From JAJDXO01 sp965213765 (lineage in GTDB: Bacteria; Pseudomonadota; Alphaproteobacteria; Rhodospirillales; UBA2165): DNA of 64,000 nt. Below, piece by piece: positions 9,582 to 18,377 of the stretch. Position numbers and translations under genes: made by a program. Where the stretch lies: NCBI GenBank assembly GCA_965213765.1, contig OZ243926.1:620001-684000 (forward strand), given 5' to 3'. How positions within the stretch are numbered: the stretch's first letter is position 1; each line of letters opens with the position of its first letter. The notes below the pieces were generated by a model, which was given only the letters and a program-made list of their open reading frames with translations, had not been told where the DNA came from and searched no databases.

Positions 9582-9967
9582 GCGGCGGCGACGCACTCGA
9601 CCTCGATCATATATTCCTCGTAAGCCAGCCCGGCCGCGATGATCAGCGTATGCGCCGGTTTGTGGCCGCCGAGAATTTCCTTCCTGATTTCGCGCATCGG
9701 CTCGAGGTTCTTCCGGTCCGTCAAATAGGTCGTCATCTTGACGAGATTGGTGAGGTCCATGCCCGATTCCTTGAGGATCTCCTGGATGTTCGCGTAGGTC
9801 TGGCGAACCTGATCTTCGAAGTCCGGCAGAATTTCCCGGTTGGGGCCGCGGCGGCCGACCTGTCCGGCCATGTAGAGCAGCTTGGATCCGGCTTCGACTT
9901 CCGCGCCGTGGCTATAGGGGTTCATCGGGGATGCAATGCTGTCAGGGTCAAAGAATCGTACGGGCAT
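9578..9967 (-). CDS. RidA/YjgF/Rid family protein
   Basis: This 129-residue small cytoplasmic protein is of Rid type. Members of the RidA subfamily hydrolyse reactive enamines and imines. The MAGQVG segment, the QTYANIQEILKESGMDLTNLVKMTTYLTD middle and the C-terminal YMIEVECVAAA are characteristic. The arginine normally found in the P-x-R-[ST] catalytic segment is replaced by histidine here (KPAHTLIIAAG), so classical imine deaminase activity is doubtful. The stop overlaps that of the convergent molybdenum enzyme by 4 bases. Confidence 0.85.
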   Translation of the reverse strand: MPVRFFDPDSIASPMNPYSHGAEVEAGSKLLYMAGQVGRRGPNREILPDFEDQVRQTYANIQEILKESGMDLTNLVKMTTYLTDRKNLEPMREIRKEILGGHKPAHTLIIAAGLAYEEYMIEVECVAAA

Positions 9968-10148
9968 ATCGCTACCTGTCTGCTGTGAAACGGGAAGAGG
10001 TAAATCGTATAGCGTCCGCTTTAATCCTGAAAGCGCGCCGCAGCCCGGCCTGGACGATTTCCATCCCGGCCGTTGATGGCCTGAATCAATGGTGAATGCA
10101 GCCCCCCTCCCGCGATGATGACATCGTACTTGGCGGGCCGGGCACCAA

Positions 10149-10967
10149 TCAGGTTCGCCAGCGCAACAGATGGGATTCCGCTTTGCCGATGAGCCAGGCA
10201 ATAATCAGCCCGAAGGCGGATAGAATTGCGACCCCGCCAATGAGTTGATCAGTCGCGACCAGACTGCCCGCCAGAAGGATATATGCGCCTACCCCGAATT
10301 CCGCCCCGATCATTTCAGCGGCAACCAAGAGCACAATTGCGATGGCGATGGATATACGGAAGCCCGAAAGTATGGCCGGCATGGCGCCGGGAATGATGAT
10401 TTTTCGGACAATGGACGACCAGGACACACCGAAGGATTGAGCCATTCGGATGAGAGTCCGGTCGACGTTGTCCACGCCGCCATAGGTCGCAATGACGGTC
10501 GGGAAAAAAGTTCCGAAAAGGATCGTTGCGATCTTGGAACCTTCGCCAATTCCGAACCAGATGATGAACAGGGGGAGGAGTGCGATCTTGGGAATAGGGA
10601 AAATCGCCGATACCAGCGGTTGGGCGCCGGCCCGGACATATGAAAACAATCCGATAGCCAAACCCACGCCGATTCCAAGAATCGTACCGGCGGTCCAGCC
10701 AACGATCAGCCGTTGCAGTGACGCACCCAGATGTTTCCAAAGGTTGCCCGACTCAACCAATTCCGACAGCGCTTGCAGCGCTTCCGAGGGTGCAGGCAGG
10801 ATCAGCTTGCCGATCAGCCCGGACTGAGATCCAAGCTCCCACAGGCCGATGACAACAACGAACACGATCGGCGAAATGATGCCCAGCGGCCGGGTTCTAA
10901 ATCCGCCCCCCCGAAATCGGACCGGTTTCTCTACCGGCGCGTTCAGCGCGACAGTTGCATCAGACAT
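10149..10967 (-). CDS. ABC transporter permease, SsuC/TauC-like
   Basis: This 272-residue inner-membrane permease belongs to the nitrate/sulfonate/taurine type. It has about six hydrophobic helices and the EAA motif RMAQSFGVSWSSIVRKIIIPGAMPAILSGFRIS. The start MSDATVAL is at 10967 and overlaps the end of the ATPase gene by 8 bases, showing translational coupling. Together with the ATPase and the binding protein upstream it makes a complete importer. Substrates of this family include sulfonates, pyrimidine precursors and aromatic acids; the one used here is not evident. Confidence 0.9.
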   Translation of the reverse strand: MSDATVALNAPVEKPVRFRGGGFRTRPLGIISPIVFVVVIGLWELGSQSGLIGKLILPAPSEALQALSELVESGNLWKHLGASLQRLIVGWTAGTILGIGVGLAIGLFSYVRAGAQPLVSAIFPIPKIALLPLFIIWFGIGEGSKIATILFGTFFPTVIATYGGVDNVDRTLIRMAQSFGVSWSSIVRKIIIPGAMPAILSGFRISIAIAIVLLVAAEMIGAEFGVGAYILLAGSLVATDQLIGGVAILSAFGLIIAWLIGKAESHLLRWRT

Positions 10968-11733
10968 TGGCAAGCTCCAGATCGGCCGCGCGAGCTTCGT
11001 CGCGAAGCAGTTCCCAAAGATGTTGTTGATGTTGACCCAACTCGGGACTGTCGACCGATCGTTGATCCAACGGCGTCCCGATTTCGATGATCTCTCTAAT
11101 TTTTCCGGGCCGCCGGGAAAAAACGGCGATCCGGTGTCCAAGGCGTACCGCTTCGGCCAAATTGTGGGTCACGTAGAAAGCGGTGAAATTCTCGCGGCAC
11201 CACAGCTCGATCAGGTCGGCCATTAGAATTTCCCGGGTCTGGCTATCGAGTGCGGACAATGGTTCATCCATCAACATTACAGCCGGATTCACGCTGAGGG
11301 CGCGGGCAATGGCGACACGCTGCTTCATGCCGCCCGAGAGCTGGCGGGGGAATACCTTTCGGAACTCCGTCAGGTTGGTCCGGTTGAGAACATCATCAAT
11401 AATTTCGTTACGCATCTTTCGGCCGATCGGGTGGTCCTCCAGTGCGAGGCTGATGTTGCCCTCGACGGTTCTCCAAGGCAGCAGGGCGAAATCCTGAAAT
11501 ACATAGGTAAGCGGATTAAGTGATTTGGGCGGCGGATCACCGACCTGCAGGACGGCCCCGGCGCTGGGCAGTTCAAGCCCGCCAATGATCCGCAACAGTG
11601 TCGATTTGCCGCACCCCGACGGGCCGATGAGGCAAACAATTTCCCCCTCCCGGATCGACAGATTTATGTCGGAGAGGACCGTCAGCCCGCCGTCCCGGTA
11701 ACTATGGGAAATGCCCTTGAGCCTGATCTCCAC
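10960..11733 (-). CDS. ABC transporter ATP-binding protein, SsuB/TauB-like
   Basis: This 257-residue nucleotide-binding subunit has Walker A GPSGCGKST (about residues 37-45), Q-loop TYVFQDFALLPWRT, signature LSGGMKQRVAIARALS, Walker B VMLMDEPLSALDS and the H-loop YVTHNLAEAV. It couples ATP hydrolysis to import through the overlapping permease. Length and motif order are normal. Confidence 0.95.
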   Translation of the reverse strand: MEIRLKGISHSYRDGGLTVLSDINLSIREGEIVCLIGPSGCGKSTLLRIIGGLELPSAGAVLQVGDPPPKSLNPLTYVFQDFALLPWRTVEGNISLALEDHPIGRKMRNEIIDDVLNRTNLTEFRKVFPRQLSGGMKQRVAIARALSVNPAVMLMDEPLSALDSQTREILMADLIELWCRENFTAFYVTHNLAEAVRLGHRIAVFSRRPGKIREIIEIGTPLDQRSVDSPELGQHQQHLWELLRDEARAADLELANV

Positions 11734-11798
11734 GAATATGACCTCCGTCGCGCTGCTCGAATTTCAAGCCGGCGGATACTACTGGATAATGCCCGACA

Positions 11799-11826
11799 GG
11801 CGCCGCCCCCCGAAGGGAGCGGCGCC
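11799..11826 (-). promoter_or_regulatory. Stem-loop between binding-protein and ATPase genes
   Basis: An 8-bp perfect stem (ggcgccgc / gcggcgcc) encloses 12 nt in the 117-bp gap after the binding-protein gene. There is no T-run. It is probably an mRNA-stabilising or attenuating hairpin that keeps the binding protein in excess over the membrane parts. Confidence 0.45.
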
Positions 11827-11850
11827 CGCCGGCCGCGGAAGGTTTATCCG

Positions 11851-12885
11851 TTAGTAGGTCTGGACGTAGCTCTTATCGACAAGCATGTCCATGGTCACCG
11901 CCTGTGAAACCAGCTTCTCGGATTTGAACCAATCCAATTGATCCCGAACACTCTTCAGATTCAACCTGGCGCCCTGGTTGATGCGCATGGCGCCATTCCT
12001 GATCGAAGGCGCGGCCTTCTCGAATGGCCGGCTGGTGTAGACATACTTGTGGACCAGCCTGACCATATTTTCGTCTGCCTGGGGACCGTCGGACCTATCC
12101 ACCAGGGCGGCATTGAAATCAGCGGCGCCTTTGGAAAACGCGGCCAGGAAGCGTTTAACCAGATCACGGTTGCCTGCGGCATTCTTGGCGGACGTGAATA
12201 CGGTCGTAACCTGATAGTCGGGAATGTAATCGGCAACGTCACCGATGACGTGGATGGCCGGACTCTTGGCCAACGCCTTCGCGATGTGCGGGACGATTGA
12301 CCAGGCGTCGATCTGGCCCGACTTCAGCGCACCTATTATGACGCCGACCTTGTGCAACGGCTTGAGCTTGATTTCGGTGCCCGCGAAGCCCTCCTTTTGA
12401 GCGATTTTGTGGGCCATATAGTGGAAGGACGAGCCTGCCTGGGTGATGCCGAAGGTGCGGCCCTTGAGCTTCGAGGGGTGCGTAACGCCGGCGTCAAATG
12501 CCGCCTTTGAAACCAGAATCTTCTGACCGTCGATGCCTTTCTCTTCATGCAGCGCACCGCCGATTACCTTGACGGCCCCCTTCTCGGCCAGGTTTATCAG
12601 GCCGCCGGAGATAGCCGTCACACCGAAGTCGACGTCACCGGATGCCGTCGCAACGGCCATGGGTTGGGCCGCCTGAAAGAAGACAAACTCAACGTCCAAA
12701 CCCTGCTCTTTGAAGTAGCCGCGCTCGAAAGCTACGAAACTTGCTGAATGAGAAGTGAAGCGCAGCGCGCCGACCTTGATTTTGTCCGCAGCCGCGGCCT
12801 GCTCGGCGAATCCAGTAAGGCCGGCCAACGCAATCGCCGCGGATGCAACGAAGATTTTGAATTGACTACGACTGATAAACGGCAT
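11851..12885 (-). CDS. ABC transporter substrate-binding protein, NMT1/SsuA-like
   Basis: This 344-residue periplasmic binding protein has a signal peptide (MPFISRSQFKIFVASAAIALAG, cleavage near AAA-ADK). The mature start KIKVGALRFTSHSASFVAFERGYFKEQGLDVEF is the hallmark of the NMT1/THI5-like family. Segments such as LKGRTFGITQAGSSF and ALKSGQIDAWSIVPH support it. It is the first gene of a three-gene minus-strand importer operon. A palindrome sits just upstream of the start at 12909-12925. Confidence 0.9.
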   Translation of the reverse strand: MPFISRSQFKIFVASAAIALAGLTGFAEQAAAADKIKVGALRFTSHSASFVAFERGYFKEQGLDVEFVFFQAAQPMAVATASGDVDFGVTAISGGLINLAEKGAVKVIGGALHEEKGIDGQKILVSKAAFDAGVTHPSKLKGRTFGITQAGSSFHYMAHKIAQKEGFAGTEIKLKPLHKVGVIIGALKSGQIDAWSIVPHIAKALAKSPAIHVIGDVADYIPDYQVTTVFTSAKNAAGNRDLVKRFLAAFSKGAADFNAALVDRSDGPQADENMVRLVHKYVYTSRPFEKAAPSIRNGAMRINQGARLNLKSVRDQLDWFKSEKLVSQAVTMDMLVDKSYVQTY

Positions 12886-12908
12886 TGTGGTCTTCCTCCG
12901 TGTTTTCT

Positions 12909-12925
12909 ATGTGCCTTATGCACAT
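12909..12925. promoter_or_regulatory. Palindromic operator candidate
   Basis: Perfect 6-bp arms atgtgc and gcacat are separated by 5 nt, 24 bases upstream of the NMT1-type gene start and inside its likely promoter. The symmetry suits a dimeric repressor such as a GntR-type protein, but no regulator gene is adjacent. Confidence 0.3.
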
Positions 12926-13134
12926 TGTCTCATGACGTTCGTTCTCAGGGCCTTCACGGCCTCTTTGGCATTTCTGGAAATTGAGTGCTCCATGATGTCG
13001 GCGAGCGCTTATCATGGCAAGACCCCACAAATCAACCGGTGCCTGCCAAGCCCGGACCTCTCCCCCCCTTGCACTCCCCCGCCGCTTGCGCAAAATACCT
13101 GCCAACGCAAAACCATGGGATCAGGGGAGACACC

Positions 13135-13815
13135 ATGCCCAGCAGCGAATTCAAACTGAAGACCCGCGACGGCGAGGAACTCGACGCCTATCTGTCGCGG
13201 CCCGAGGGGGACGGCCCGTTTCCGGGCATTCTGCTCGTCACCGCCATCTTCGGCACCGATCAGGAGATGATCGACATCGCCGACGGCTGGGCCGATGACG
13301 GGTTCATCGTCCTGGTCCCCGACATCTTCTGGCGGGTCCTGCCGGGACCGACGGCGGAAAGGGAAGTGGCCTTCGGCCGCTACGAAAAGTTCGATCCGGT
13401 GCAGGGCATGCTCGATATCGAGGATTACATCAACGACCTCAAGGGCCGGGCCGCGTGCAACGGCAAGATCGGCGTCATCGGCTACTGCTTCGGCGGGCGC
13501 TATGCGCACCTGTCGGCGGCCCGCCTCGGCGTCGACGCCGCCGCGTCCTATCACGGCACCAAGATCGAGGAGCACCTCGACGAGACCGCCAACGTCAAAT
13601 GTCCGGTGACCTTCCACTTCGGCGACCAGGACCAGGCGACGCCGATGGAGAACGTGGAGAAAATCATCGCCTCCTACGCCTCCCACGACAACGCCGAGAT
13701 CGTCGTCCATCCGGGGGCCGAGCATAACTTCGCCATGCCCGCCAAGCCGGGCTATCAGGAGGCCGCCCACAAGGCTTCGCGGGCCGCGACGCTTAGGGTG
13801 TTCAGCGGCATGTAG
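13135..13815 (+). CDS. Dienelactone hydrolase family protein
   Basis: This 226-residue alpha/beta hydrolase is of DLH type, cytoplasmic. The nucleophile is Cys118 in GVIGYCFGG, the acid is in GDQDQATP (around residues 164-166) and the base is His197 in GAEHNFAMP. These match the Cys-Asp-His triad of carboxymethylenebutenolidase, which opens dienelactones in chloroaromatic and related degradation. The start MPSSEFKLKT follows a purine-rich caggggaga ribosome-binding site. It is divergent from the NMT1-type importer operon, so both may serve degradation of an imported acid. Confidence 0.88.
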   Translation: MPSSEFKLKTRDGEELDAYLSRPEGDGPFPGILLVTAIFGTDQEMIDIADGWADDGFIVLVPDIFWRVLPGPTAEREVAFGRYEKFDPVQGMLDIEDYINDLKGRAACNGKIGVIGYCFGGRYAHLSAARLGVDAAASYHGTKIEEHLDETANVKCPVTFHFGDQDQATPMENVEKIIASYASHDNAEIVVHPGAEHNFAMPAKPGYQEAAHKASRAATLRVFSGM

Positions 13816-14147
13816 GCGGCGGCGGGGCACGCTCTGCCGTAGCTGCTCTGCAAATCAGCATGTGCCACGGTCCGAACTGGTCAATCCTCAGAGAAATCAG
13901 GGGGTTGACCCGCTTGTCGTCATCACCGGGCTTGACCCGGTGATCCACGCCTCGCCGCACGGTACACGTGGATGGCCGGGTCTGGGCCCGGCCATGACGC
14001 AATCTTTTATGCCTCACCGCCGCAACACCCCTATGGCGGCTCATCGGGCCATGGGAGGACCTGGCTGCGTTGCAATGCTCGCGGGCAAGGGTTACTGAGC
14101 GCAAGCCGTTTAACTTCACGGAAACGACAGGGCGAGGAAACAGGATC
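13816..14147. repeat. Intergenic region with palindromic repeat (13914-14046)
   Basis: No gene is seen here. From about 13914 a chain of inverted repeats (caccgggcttgacccggtg, then ggccgggtctgggcccggcc) is followed by catgacgcaatcttttatgcc and by cgccgcaacacccctatggcg. The same modules recur in reverse order and orientation at 40560-40770. The last part matches the short end of the ggtccggac-type elements, without a complete terminal repeat. Confidence 0.7.
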
Positions 14148-15995
14148 ATGCAACCGATGTCTCACGCGACCCACGAACTCAATTGTCCGCCGGGGCGGCT
14201 GACGCCGGTGCTCGTCTGGCTCCTCGTGGTTCTGGCCGCGGGCGGTGTGCATCCCGCGGCGGCGCAGAGCCACGGCATCGCCATGCATGGGGACCCCAAA
14301 TACGCAACCGGGTTCCGCCATCTCGACTACGTGAATCCCGACGCGCCGAAGGGCGGCGAGCTTCGGCGTGCGGTGACCGGGACCTTCGACAGCCTCAACC
14401 CGTTCATCATCAAGGGGGTGCCGGCGCGCGGACGTCACCTGGTCTTCGAGAGCCTTCTGAAGCGGGCGTGGGACGAGCCGTTCTCGCTCTACGGTCTGAT
14501 CGCCGAGTCGATCGAGGTGCCGGATGACCGTTCGTCCGTCACGTTCGTGTTGAGGCCGGAAGCGCGCTTTCATGATGGCCGGCCGATCACCGTGGACGAT
14601 GTCGTCTTCTCCTGGGAGACCCTCAAGGAACGCGGACGGCCCAATCACCGGCTGTATTACCGGCAGGTCCTGCGCATCGAGCGGCCCGACGCACGCTCGA
14701 TACGGTTTGTCTTCGACACCGCATCGCCGGATCGCGAGCTGCCGCTGATCATGGGATTGATGCCGATCCTGTCCAAGTCCTACTATGCATCGGTGGAGTT
14801 TGAGCGGACGACGCTCGTTCCACCGGTCGGCTCCGGCCCTTATCGCGTCGAGAGCGTGGACGCGGGCCGCGGCATCACCTATCGCCGTGACCCCGAGTAT
14901 TGGGGGCGGCACCTGCCTATCAACCGCGGGCAGCACAACTTCGACCGCATCCGCTACGACTACTACCGCGACGGCAATGTGATGATGGAGGCCTTCAAGG
15001 CCGGCGAGTACGACCTTCGGTTGGAGCTCTCCGGCAAGCGTTGGGCGACCGCGTACGACTTTCCGGCGGTCGCGGACGGCCGCGTGAAGCTGGAACGGCT
15101 GCCGCACGGCCGGCCCTCGGGCATGTCCGCACTCGTTTTCAACACGCGGCGGGAGATTTTCGCCGACCGCCGGGTTCGGCATGGGCTCGCGTATGCGTTC
15201 GACTTCGCCTGGATCAACAAGACACTGCTGCACGGCGCCTACAAACGCACGGGCAGCATCTTCGGCAACTCGGAACTCGGTTCGCGCGGCGTTCCCCAGG
15301 CCCGTGAACGCGGCCTTCTGGAACCTTTCCGGCGGCAACTGCCCCGCGAGCTGTTCGAAGCGCCATACCGGCCGCCGGGGGCAGGCGGCGGCACCCGGGC
15401 AAACCTCAAGGCGGCAACGCGTTTGCTGGCCGAGGCGGGTTGGGAAGTGCGGGACGGATCGCTGCGGCGGGCCGAGGACGGATTGCCCATGGCGTTCGAG
15501 ATCCTGCTGGTGAATCCTGCGCACGAAAAGATCGCCCTCTCCTTCGCCCGCAGTCTCAAGCGCTTGGGCGTCAAGGCGCGGGTCCGCACCGTCGACACGT
15601 CGCAGTATCAATTCAGGCTGACCGCCTACGATTTCGACATGATCGTCTACCGCTGGGGCATGTCACTGTCCCCGGGGAATGAGCAGGCGTTCTATTGGGG
15701 CGCCCAGGCGGCCGCGCAGGAGGGGACGCGCAACTATCCCGGGATACGGAATCCGGCCGTCGACGGGCTGATCGACCTCATGACCAAGGCGCGCGAACGC
15801 GATGCTTTCGTCGACATCGTCCGCGCCATGGACAGGGTGCTGCTATGGGGACACTACTTCATTCCCCTCTATCATCTGGAGGATGACGGGGTTGCCTATT
15901 GGGACAAGTTCGGCCGGCCCGACGTCACGCCCCTCTACGGGATCGTGGTCGAAACTTGGTGGGAAGACCCGGACAAGGCGAGGGTCAACCGATAA
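14148..15995 (+). CDS. YejA-like ABC transporter substrate-binding protein
   Basis: This 615-residue periplasmic receptor belongs to family 5, YejA branch, whose members bind oligopeptides including microcin C. After a signal peptide with hydrophobic core LVWLLVVLAAGG and cleavage near AAAQ, the mature start HGIAMHGDPKYATGFRHLDY and VNPDAPKGGELRRA is diagnostic. LGSRGVP and GWEVRDGSLR also fit. The ATG at 14148 follows gcgaggaaac; a second ATG nine bases on is possible. The yejB, yejE and yejF partners are not in the window. Confidence 0.88.
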   Translation: MQPMSHATHELNCPPGRLTPVLVWLLVVLAAGGVHPAAAQSHGIAMHGDPKYATGFRHLDYVNPDAPKGGELRRAVTGTFDSLNPFIIKGVPARGRHLVFESLLKRAWDEPFSLYGLIAESIEVPDDRSSVTFVLRPEARFHDGRPITVDDVVFSWETLKERGRPNHRLYYRQVLRIERPDARSIRFVFDTASPDRELPLIMGLMPILSKSYYASVEFERTTLVPPVGSGPYRVESVDAGRGITYRRDPEYWGRHLPINRGQHNFDRIRYDYYRDGNVMMEAFKAGEYDLRLELSGKRWATAYDFPAVADGRVKLERLPHGRPSGMSALVFNTRREIFADRRVRHGLAYAFDFAWINKTLLHGAYKRTGSIFGNSELGSRGVPQARERGLLEPFRRQLPRELFEAPYRPPGAGGGTRANLKAATRLLAEAGWEVRDGSLRRAEDGLPMAFEILLVNPAHEKIALSFARSLKRLGVKARVRTVDTSQYQFRLTAYDFDMIVYRWGMSLSPGNEQAFYWGAQAAAQEGTRNYPGIRNPAVDGLIDLMTKARERDAFVDIVRAMDRVLLWGHYFIPLYHLEDDGVAYWDKFGRPDVTPLYGIVVETWWEDPDKARVNR

Positions 15996-16308
15996 GGCCC
16001 GGCATTGATCCGGTTGGCGCCGGCGTCCGGCAGAGTCCGGATCACCCGCGGTCCGATGCTTAGGATGTTCAGCGGCATGCAGGGGCTGAATCCGCCCATC
16101 ATTTGTGCTATAAAATGTTCTGTTGAGCGGGCGCCGCTTAAGCGCCCGTTCGGCGTTTCGAGGCCTGAGAAACGTCCGTTCCGCCAAAAGCGCCGAACTT
16201 GATGCATTTGCAACGATATGGTCAACTCGGGTTTCACAGTCAGACGCCGTAATTCGGCAATGTTGAATCCACTTTCGAGCGACCGGGTTTCCGGGGGGAT
16301 TGAAGACC
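15996..16308. other. Intergenic region without a gene
   Basis: No coding sequence is convincing in these 313 bases. At about 16050-16083 there is a diverged copy of the last codons of the dienelactone hydrolase gene, reading LRMFSGM in place of LRVFSGM. A small inverted repeat (gggcgc...gcgccc) lies near 16127-16145. The ribosome-binding site of the next gene (ccgggggg) closes the region. Confidence 0.5.
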
Positions 16309-18375
16309 ATGGATGATGTCGTCGCACGGCCCGCGACCGAGGGCCTGAACGAGACCAAGACCACCTACTCCACCTGCTACATGTGCACCACCAACTGTCC
16401 GATCACGGTGGTGAGCCAGGGGGACGAGATTCTCGACATCTCGCATCCCGAATGCGTGCGCGCGACCGCCATGCTGGAGCAGCGGGAAAGCGACAAGCGG
16501 CTGGTCCATGCCATGATCCGGGACCGCGCCGAGGACGACTGGCGGATGGTCAACTGGACCGACGCCATCGCCGACGCCGCCGAACGGCTCGATGCCATCC
16601 GCAAAACCGGCGGCGCCGACAAGGTCGCCTTCGTGGTCGGCTACACCAAGGAATCCCGGCCCTATATGCGGCGCCTCGCCAACGCCTTCGGCTCCCCCCA
16701 CTACATCACCGAGAGCAGTTGCTGCTTCGGCGCCACGTTCGTCGCCTCCGAACTCACCTTCGGCGAGGACTACAACCACTTCTTCCAGGCCGGCCGCATG
16801 CGCCACGAAGAGGCCCGGTGCCGGGTGGTGTGGTCCAACAACCCCAAGGACAGCCTGATCCCCTACAGCCGGCATTACCTGCTCGCCGAATCCGGCAAGG
16901 TGCCGGTGATCGTCGTCGATCCCCGCCGCACCTCCATCGCCGAGGCGGCCGAGATTCATTTGCAGCCGCGGCCCGGCACGGACGGCGCGCTGGCCCTCGG
17001 CTGGGCGCATGTGATCCTGAACGAGGGATTGGAGGACACGGCCTTCCTCGACCGGCACGCCCACGGCTTGGACGAGTACCGGGAGTACGTAAAGGACTTC
17101 ACGCCCGAGCGGGTCGAGGAAATCACCCGGGTGCCGGCGGAGAAGATCGTTGCCGCGGCCAAGCTCTACGCCGCGGCCAAGCCGGCGCAGATCACTATTT
17201 CCCAGGAGGCGCTGGTCCAGCACACCAACGGCCTGCAGACCCACCGGGCGGTGATGCTGCTGTCGGCGCTCACCGGCAACCTCGATGTCAAGGGCGGCAA
17301 CCGGCCCTGGCCGGAACGCCTGAAGCAAAAAGGCGTCGCCGCCGGCAACGGCGTCGAGAACGCGCCCGGCAAGCGGATGGGCCATGAGCGGTTCCCCCTG
17401 TTCGTCGATCACTACAACGAAGGCCAGGCGATGCTGCTGGCCGAGAGTATCGAGCAGGGCAGGATCAAGGGCGTGGTCGCCATGGGCACCAACCTGATGA
17501 TGTGGCCCAACTCCAACCGGCTCGAGAAGGCGCTTAAGACGTTGGACGTGTTCCTGGTCGCCGACTTCTTCGATACGCCGACGGTCAACGCGGCCTCGGT
17601 GTTCCTGCCCACGGCCACCCACCTGGAACGCCAGGATCTGGTGACCACGCTGGGCGGCCGGGTGCAGTACCGCCCGGCGGCGGTCAGCCCGCGGGGCGCG
17701 GCCCACGGCGATACGGAAATGCTGTTCGATCTCGCCGCGGCCCTGGGTCACGGCGATCTGTTCTGGGACGGCGATATTCATGCCAGCTACGCCGAACGGA
17801 TGACGCCGCTCTCCATGGGCTTCGACGACCTGCCCAAGAACGGCAAGAGCATGAACGAAGACCTGGGCGAACGCCGGGAGCGGGAATACGAGGCGGTCGG
17901 CTTCAAGACCCCGACCGGCAAGGTGGAGTTCGCCTCGACCGAGCTTGCCGGGATCGGCCAGGATGCCCTGCCCGTCTATCACGAGCCCAAGTGGTCGCCG
18001 GTGAGCGCGCCCGATGTGGCGAAGGACTATCCCCTGGTGCTGACCTCCGGCGGGCGAAGCAACAACTTCACCCATTCCCAGGGCCGCAACCTGGAGACGC
18101 TGCGCAAGCGCGAGCCCCATCCGCGGATCCAGATGAACCCCGAAGATGCGGAGGCGCGGGGCATCTCGGACGGCGATGACGTGGTGATCTCCTCGCCGGT
18201 CAACTCGATCAAGATGAAGGCCTGGGTGACCGACATCATCCTGGACGGCGTGGTGCACGCGCCCCACGGCTGGCGCGAGGCCAACATCAACTCGCTCTAT
18301 CCGGACGACAATCTCGATCCGGTCTCGGGCTATCCGAGCTTCAAGTCGTCCCTCTGCCAGGTGGAGAAGGCCTAG
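16309..18375 (+). CDS. Molybdopterin-dependent oxidoreductase with 4Fe-4S cluster
   Basis: This 688-residue enzyme belongs to the DMSO reductase/formate dehydrogenase superfamily. The N-terminal cluster motif is CYMCTTNCP with a fourth cysteine in ISHPEC. TESSCCFGATF (about residue 140) is where the molybdenum-ligating residue is expected, so cysteine is the likely ligand. ISQEALVQHTNGLQTHRAV and the C-terminal molydopterin dinucleotide-binding domain (LVLTSGGRSNNFTHSQGRN) follow. There is no Tat signal, so it is cytoplasmic. The ATG at 16309 is favoured over an upstream TTG because of spacing to the gggggg ribosome-binding site. The substrate is unknown. Confidence 0.88.
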   Translation: MDDVVARPATEGLNETKTTYSTCYMCTTNCPITVVSQGDEILDISHPECVRATAMLEQRESDKRLVHAMIRDRAEDDWRMVNWTDAIADAAERLDAIRKTGGADKVAFVVGYTKESRPYMRRLANAFGSPHYITESSCCFGATFVASELTFGEDYNHFFQAGRMRHEEARCRVVWSNNPKDSLIPYSRHYLLAESGKVPVIVVDPRRTSIAEAAEIHLQPRPGTDGALALGWAHVILNEGLEDTAFLDRHAHGLDEYREYVKDFTPERVEEITRVPAEKIVAAAKLYAAAKPAQITISQEALVQHTNGLQTHRAVMLLSALTGNLDVKGGNRPWPERLKQKGVAAGNGVENAPGKRMGHERFPLFVDHYNEGQAMLLAESIEQGRIKGVVAMGTNLMMWPNSNRLEKALKTLDVFLVADFFDTPTVNAASVFLPTATHLERQDLVTTLGGRVQYRPAAVSPRGAAHGDTEMLFDLAAALGHGDLFWDGDIHASYAERMTPLSMGFDDLPKNGKSMNEDLGERREREYEAVGFKTPTGKVEFASTELAGIGQDALPVYHEPKWSPVSAPDVAKDYPLVLTSGGRSNNFTHSQGRNLETLRKREPHPRIQMNPEDAEARGISDGDDVVISSPVNSIKMKAWVTDIILDGVVHAPHGWREANINSLYPDDNLDPVSGYPSFKSSLCQVEKA

Positions 18376-18377
18376 CC

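Noticed and set aside
16240..18267. Long minus-strand open frame (675 codons) opposite the molybdopterin enzyme
   Set aside because: It is the antisense shadow of a well-supported gene in GC-rich DNA, with no recognisable domain.
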